Assembly: GCA_025938055.1 (NCBI GenBank)
Contig: JAICQC010000233.1
Span: 1-7,649, forward strand
DNA: 7,649 bases
Direction: 5' to 3'
DNA from: Anaerolineales bacterium
GTDB taxonomy: Bacteria > Chloroflexota > Anaerolineae > Anaerolineales > Villigracilaceae
Of the stretch, positions 6,911 through 7,649 are shown piece after piece. Positions within the stretch are counted from its first letter, which is position 1. The number at the start of each line of letters is the position of its first letter. Position numbers and translations under genes: made by a program. The notes below the pieces were generated by a model. The model worked only from the letters and a program-made list of their open reading frames with translations. It did not search any database and was not told the DNA's origin.

Positions 6911-6934
6911 TCGTAAGGAAATTTAAGTTATAAT
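6905..6934 (+). promoter_or_regulatory. Promoter of tRNA-Ser
   Basis: A perfect TATAAT at 6929-6934 is preceded, after 18 bp, by TTGTAG (6905-6910), a moderate match to TTGACA that overlaps the end of the upstream gene. Transcription would start near 6941, leaving a 5' leader of about 45 nt for RNase P to remove. Because no terminator separates the genes, read-through from the rnd operon is also possible. Confidence 0.6.
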
Positions 6935-6951
6935 CTCGCCGCTATCCAATG

Positions 6952-6977
6952 CACGTGACAGAGGAATTTGACACGTG
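6952..6977 (+). other. Twin CACGTG motifs forming a hairpin in the pre-tRNA leader
   Basis: CACGTG occurs at 6952-6957 and again at 6972-6977, exactly 20 bp apart. As RNA the two copies pair in a 6-bp stem, extendable to 9 pairs with one A-A mismatch (CA 6959-6960 with TG 6969-6970), around an 8-nt loop. The right copy sits in the 8-bp palindrome ACACGTGT (6971-6978). The element ends 9 nt before the mature tRNA 5' end. It could be a leader stem near the RNase P site, or, since each half is itself a palindrome two helical turns apart, a pair of DNA-binding sites. The pairing is seen in the sequence; both functions are inference. Confidence 0.45.
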
Positions 6978-6986
6978 TACCCTCCC

Positions 6987-7076
6987 GGGGAGGTGCCAGA
7001 GTGGTTGAATGGGACGGTCTCGAAAACCGTTGTGGGCTCCGGTCCACCGAGGGTTCGAATCCCTCCCTCCCCGCCA
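6987..7076 (+). tRNA. tRNA-Ser, anticodon CGA (reads UCG)
   Basis: The 90-nt sequence folds as a complete class II tRNA. The acceptor stem is GGGGAGG (6987-6993) with CCTCCCC (7066-7072), followed by discriminator G7073 and an encoded CCA (7074-7076). The D stem is CCA/TGG with loop GAGTGGTTGAA. The anticodon stem ACGGT/ACCGT (7014-7018, 7026-7030) encloses CTCGAAA with anticodon CGA at 7021-7023. The long variable arm has a GTGG/CCAC stem (7032-7035, 7044-7047), as expected for serine. The T stem GAGGG/CCCTC encloses TTCGAAT (7054-7060). All stems pair without mismatch, so the gene should be functional. The long variable arm and G73 agree with serine identity. Confidence 0.98.
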
Positions 7077-7078
7077 GT

Positions 7079-7110
7079 AAAAACGCATCCGCAAGGGCGT
7101 GTTTTTGTTT
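7079..7110 (+). terminator. Intrinsic terminator after tRNA-Ser
   Basis: Twelve-base arms (7079-7090 and 7095-7106) pair around a GCAA tetraloop of the GNRA class (7091-7094), with two G-T wobbles and one A-C mismatch. The 3' arm ends in TTTTT and continues with GTTT. It starts two bases after the CCA end, the usual place for a tRNA terminator. Confidence 0.75.
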
Positions 7111-7140
7111 CCACCAAGCGCCTTCATTGAGAAGATGGTA

Positions 7141-7171
7141 TTCGAATCCCTTCCTCCCTGCCAGTAAAGAC
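7141..7171 (+). repeat. Imperfect second copy of the tRNA-Ser 3' end (possible att scar or tRNA remnant)
   Basis: The 31 bases match 7054-7084, the T loop through CCA and the first bases of the tRNA terminator, at 28 of 31 positions with a constant offset of 87 bp and no gaps. The mismatches are at 7152, 7159 and 7169. The rest of the tRNA (acceptor 5' half, D and anticodon arms) is absent, so this cannot encode a tRNA. A copy of a tRNA 3' end is the form an attachment site takes when an element integrates at a tRNA gene. A decayed tandem tRNA duplicate is the alternative. The similarity is certain, the origin inferred. Confidence 0.75.
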
Positions 7172-7356
7172 CTTTGCTCAGAGTTTCAAAGATAACAGCT
7201 ACATGGGGGACTCGTTTAGATAGTTGCATCAATGGTATGGAGTTGTTTTCTGCAAAAATCTCCAAAATTGGAATTAATCCCTACGTCGACGCGCACTAAC
7301 AGCCCTTAACTCTTGGTCGGGAGTTAGCGAAAGAAAGATCGTCCGAAAGGATAAGT
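7172..7356. other. Non-coding, AT-richer spacer before the SRPBCC gene
   Basis: I see no gene here. By hand count 7201-7260 is 24 of 60 G+C (40%), visibly lower than the genes to the left. It contains three small symmetries: TCCAA-AA-TTGGA (7261-7272), the perfect palindrome CGTCGACG (7284-7291), and TAACTC/GAGTTA (7307-7312 with 7321-7326). None is followed by a T-run. Any could be an operator for the downstream gene, but the evidence is only their position. No convincing -35/-10 pair was found. Confidence 0.4.
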
Positions 7357-7649
7357 ATGAACAACAAATTCACGGCGAAAGCCTCCACCACAATCCATGC
7401 CCCGGTATCAAAAGTCTGGCAGGCATTGGTCAACCCCGAAATCATCAGGCAATATTTATTTAACACAGAAGTCATCAGTGAATGGAAAGTTGGCAGTCCG
7501 ATCATTTATAGGGGGGAATGGGAAGGAAAAGCTTTTGAAGACAAAGGTGAGATTCTCGAGATCGAGCCTGAAAAGGTGTTGATGAGTACACATTGGTCGC
7601 CGCTTTCCGGGGTTCCAGACCTTCCGGAGAATTACCATACTGTAACCTA
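7357..7649 (+). CDS. SRPBCC (AHSA1-type) domain protein, 5' part (runs off right edge)
   Basis: The reading frame is open from ATG 7357 to the edge, giving 97 codons with no stop. AAAGGA lies 5 nt before the ATG, fixing the start. The opening FTAKASTTIHAPVSKVWQALVNPEIIRQYLF is the classic first strand and helix of the START/SRPBCC fold as found in AHSA1 (Aha1 C-terminal-like) proteins. It is followed by WKVGSPIIYRGEWEGKAFEDKGEILEIEPEKVLMSTHW, which fits the next strands of that family (family pattern KVGGxxxxxG, then GxVLEIEPPxRLxxTW). Full proteins are usually about 140-160 residues, so roughly a third is missing. The domain forms a hydrophobic ligand pocket, but ligands are mostly unknown and no function can be assigned. 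In many genomes such genes sit beside an ArsR-type regulator; none is visible on the left side here. Confidence 0.85.
   Translation, partial: MNNKFTAKASTTIHAPVSKVWQALVNPEIIRQYLFNTEVISEWKVGSPIIYRGEWEGKAFEDKGEILEIEPEKVLMSTHWSPLSGVPDLPENYHTVT

Noticed and set aside
6968..6973. Perfect TTGACA hexamer just upstream of tRNA-Ser
   Set aside because: A matching -10 would fall inside the tRNA acceptor and D arm (about 6991-6996), where no TATAAT-like sequence exists. It overlaps the CACGTG hairpin and looks coincidental.
6981..6993. CCTCCC/GGGAGG inverted repeat at the tRNA 5' boundary
   Set aside because: The arms are separated by a single base, so a hairpin cannot close. The right arm is simply the acceptor stem.
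6923..7265. Minus-strand open frames across the tRNA with the peptides GGRDSNPR and GGRDSNT
   Set aside because: These are the well-known false translation of the reverse complement of a tRNA 3' end. The second motif comes from the duplicated fragment. Neither frame has family features or a ribosome binding site.
1..7649. CRISPR array, insertion sequence or toxin-antitoxin pair
   Set aside because: No regularly spaced repeats, transposase, terminal inverted repeats or paired small coding frames with ribosome binding sites were seen on either strand.

Overview
The window looks like a stretch of ordinary bacterial chromosome at moderately high GC. It is built mostly of conserved housekeeping genes. 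The protein styles, the strong AAGGAG-type ribosome binding sites and the gene mix recall Chloroflexota (Anaerolineae-like). That assignment is an impression from family resemblance, not something the window proves.

Layout. On the minus strand, positions 2073 to 1 hold wecC followed by the first 243 codons of wecB, which runs off the left edge. Together they convert UDP-GlcNAc through UDP-ManNAc to UDP-ManNAcA, a precursor for surface polysaccharide. A divergent intergenic region (2074-2311) holds a perfect 7-bp hairpin within a symmetric, repeat-like block. On the plus strand, an NfeD-like membrane protein and an SPFH/stomatin-like protein form a two-gene operon (2312-3834) closed by a very strong intrinsic terminator (3852-3892). 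Then come a RimI-like GNAT acetyltransferase (3912-4352), ribonuclease D (4387-5514) and, one base later, a beta-CASP metallo-beta-lactamase ribonuclease (5516-6910). A tRNA-Ser(CGA) gene with encoded CCA follows (6987-7076), with its own TATAAT box and terminator. An imperfect second copy of the tRNA 3' end lies 87 bp downstream. The right edge cuts an AHSA1-type SRPBCC gene.

How the genes fit together. wecC and wecB form one sugar-nucleotide pathway unit. NfeD and stomatin are a classic membrane-microdomain pair. RNase D and the beta-CASP nuclease form a translationally close RNA-processing pair directly upstream of a tRNA gene. The acetyltransferase and rnd each have a -10-like box ending only 8 nt before the start codon, with no Shine-Dalgarno sequence, which suggests leaderless transcripts.

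I found no convincing undescribed system, CRISPR array, insertion sequence or transposase. The points most worth a second look are the duplicated tRNA-Ser 3' end with an AT-richer stretch beyond it (a possible integration scar), the paired CACGTG motifs that can form a hairpin in the pre-tRNA leader, the predicted leaderless genes, and the wecC/nfeD intergenic repeat.
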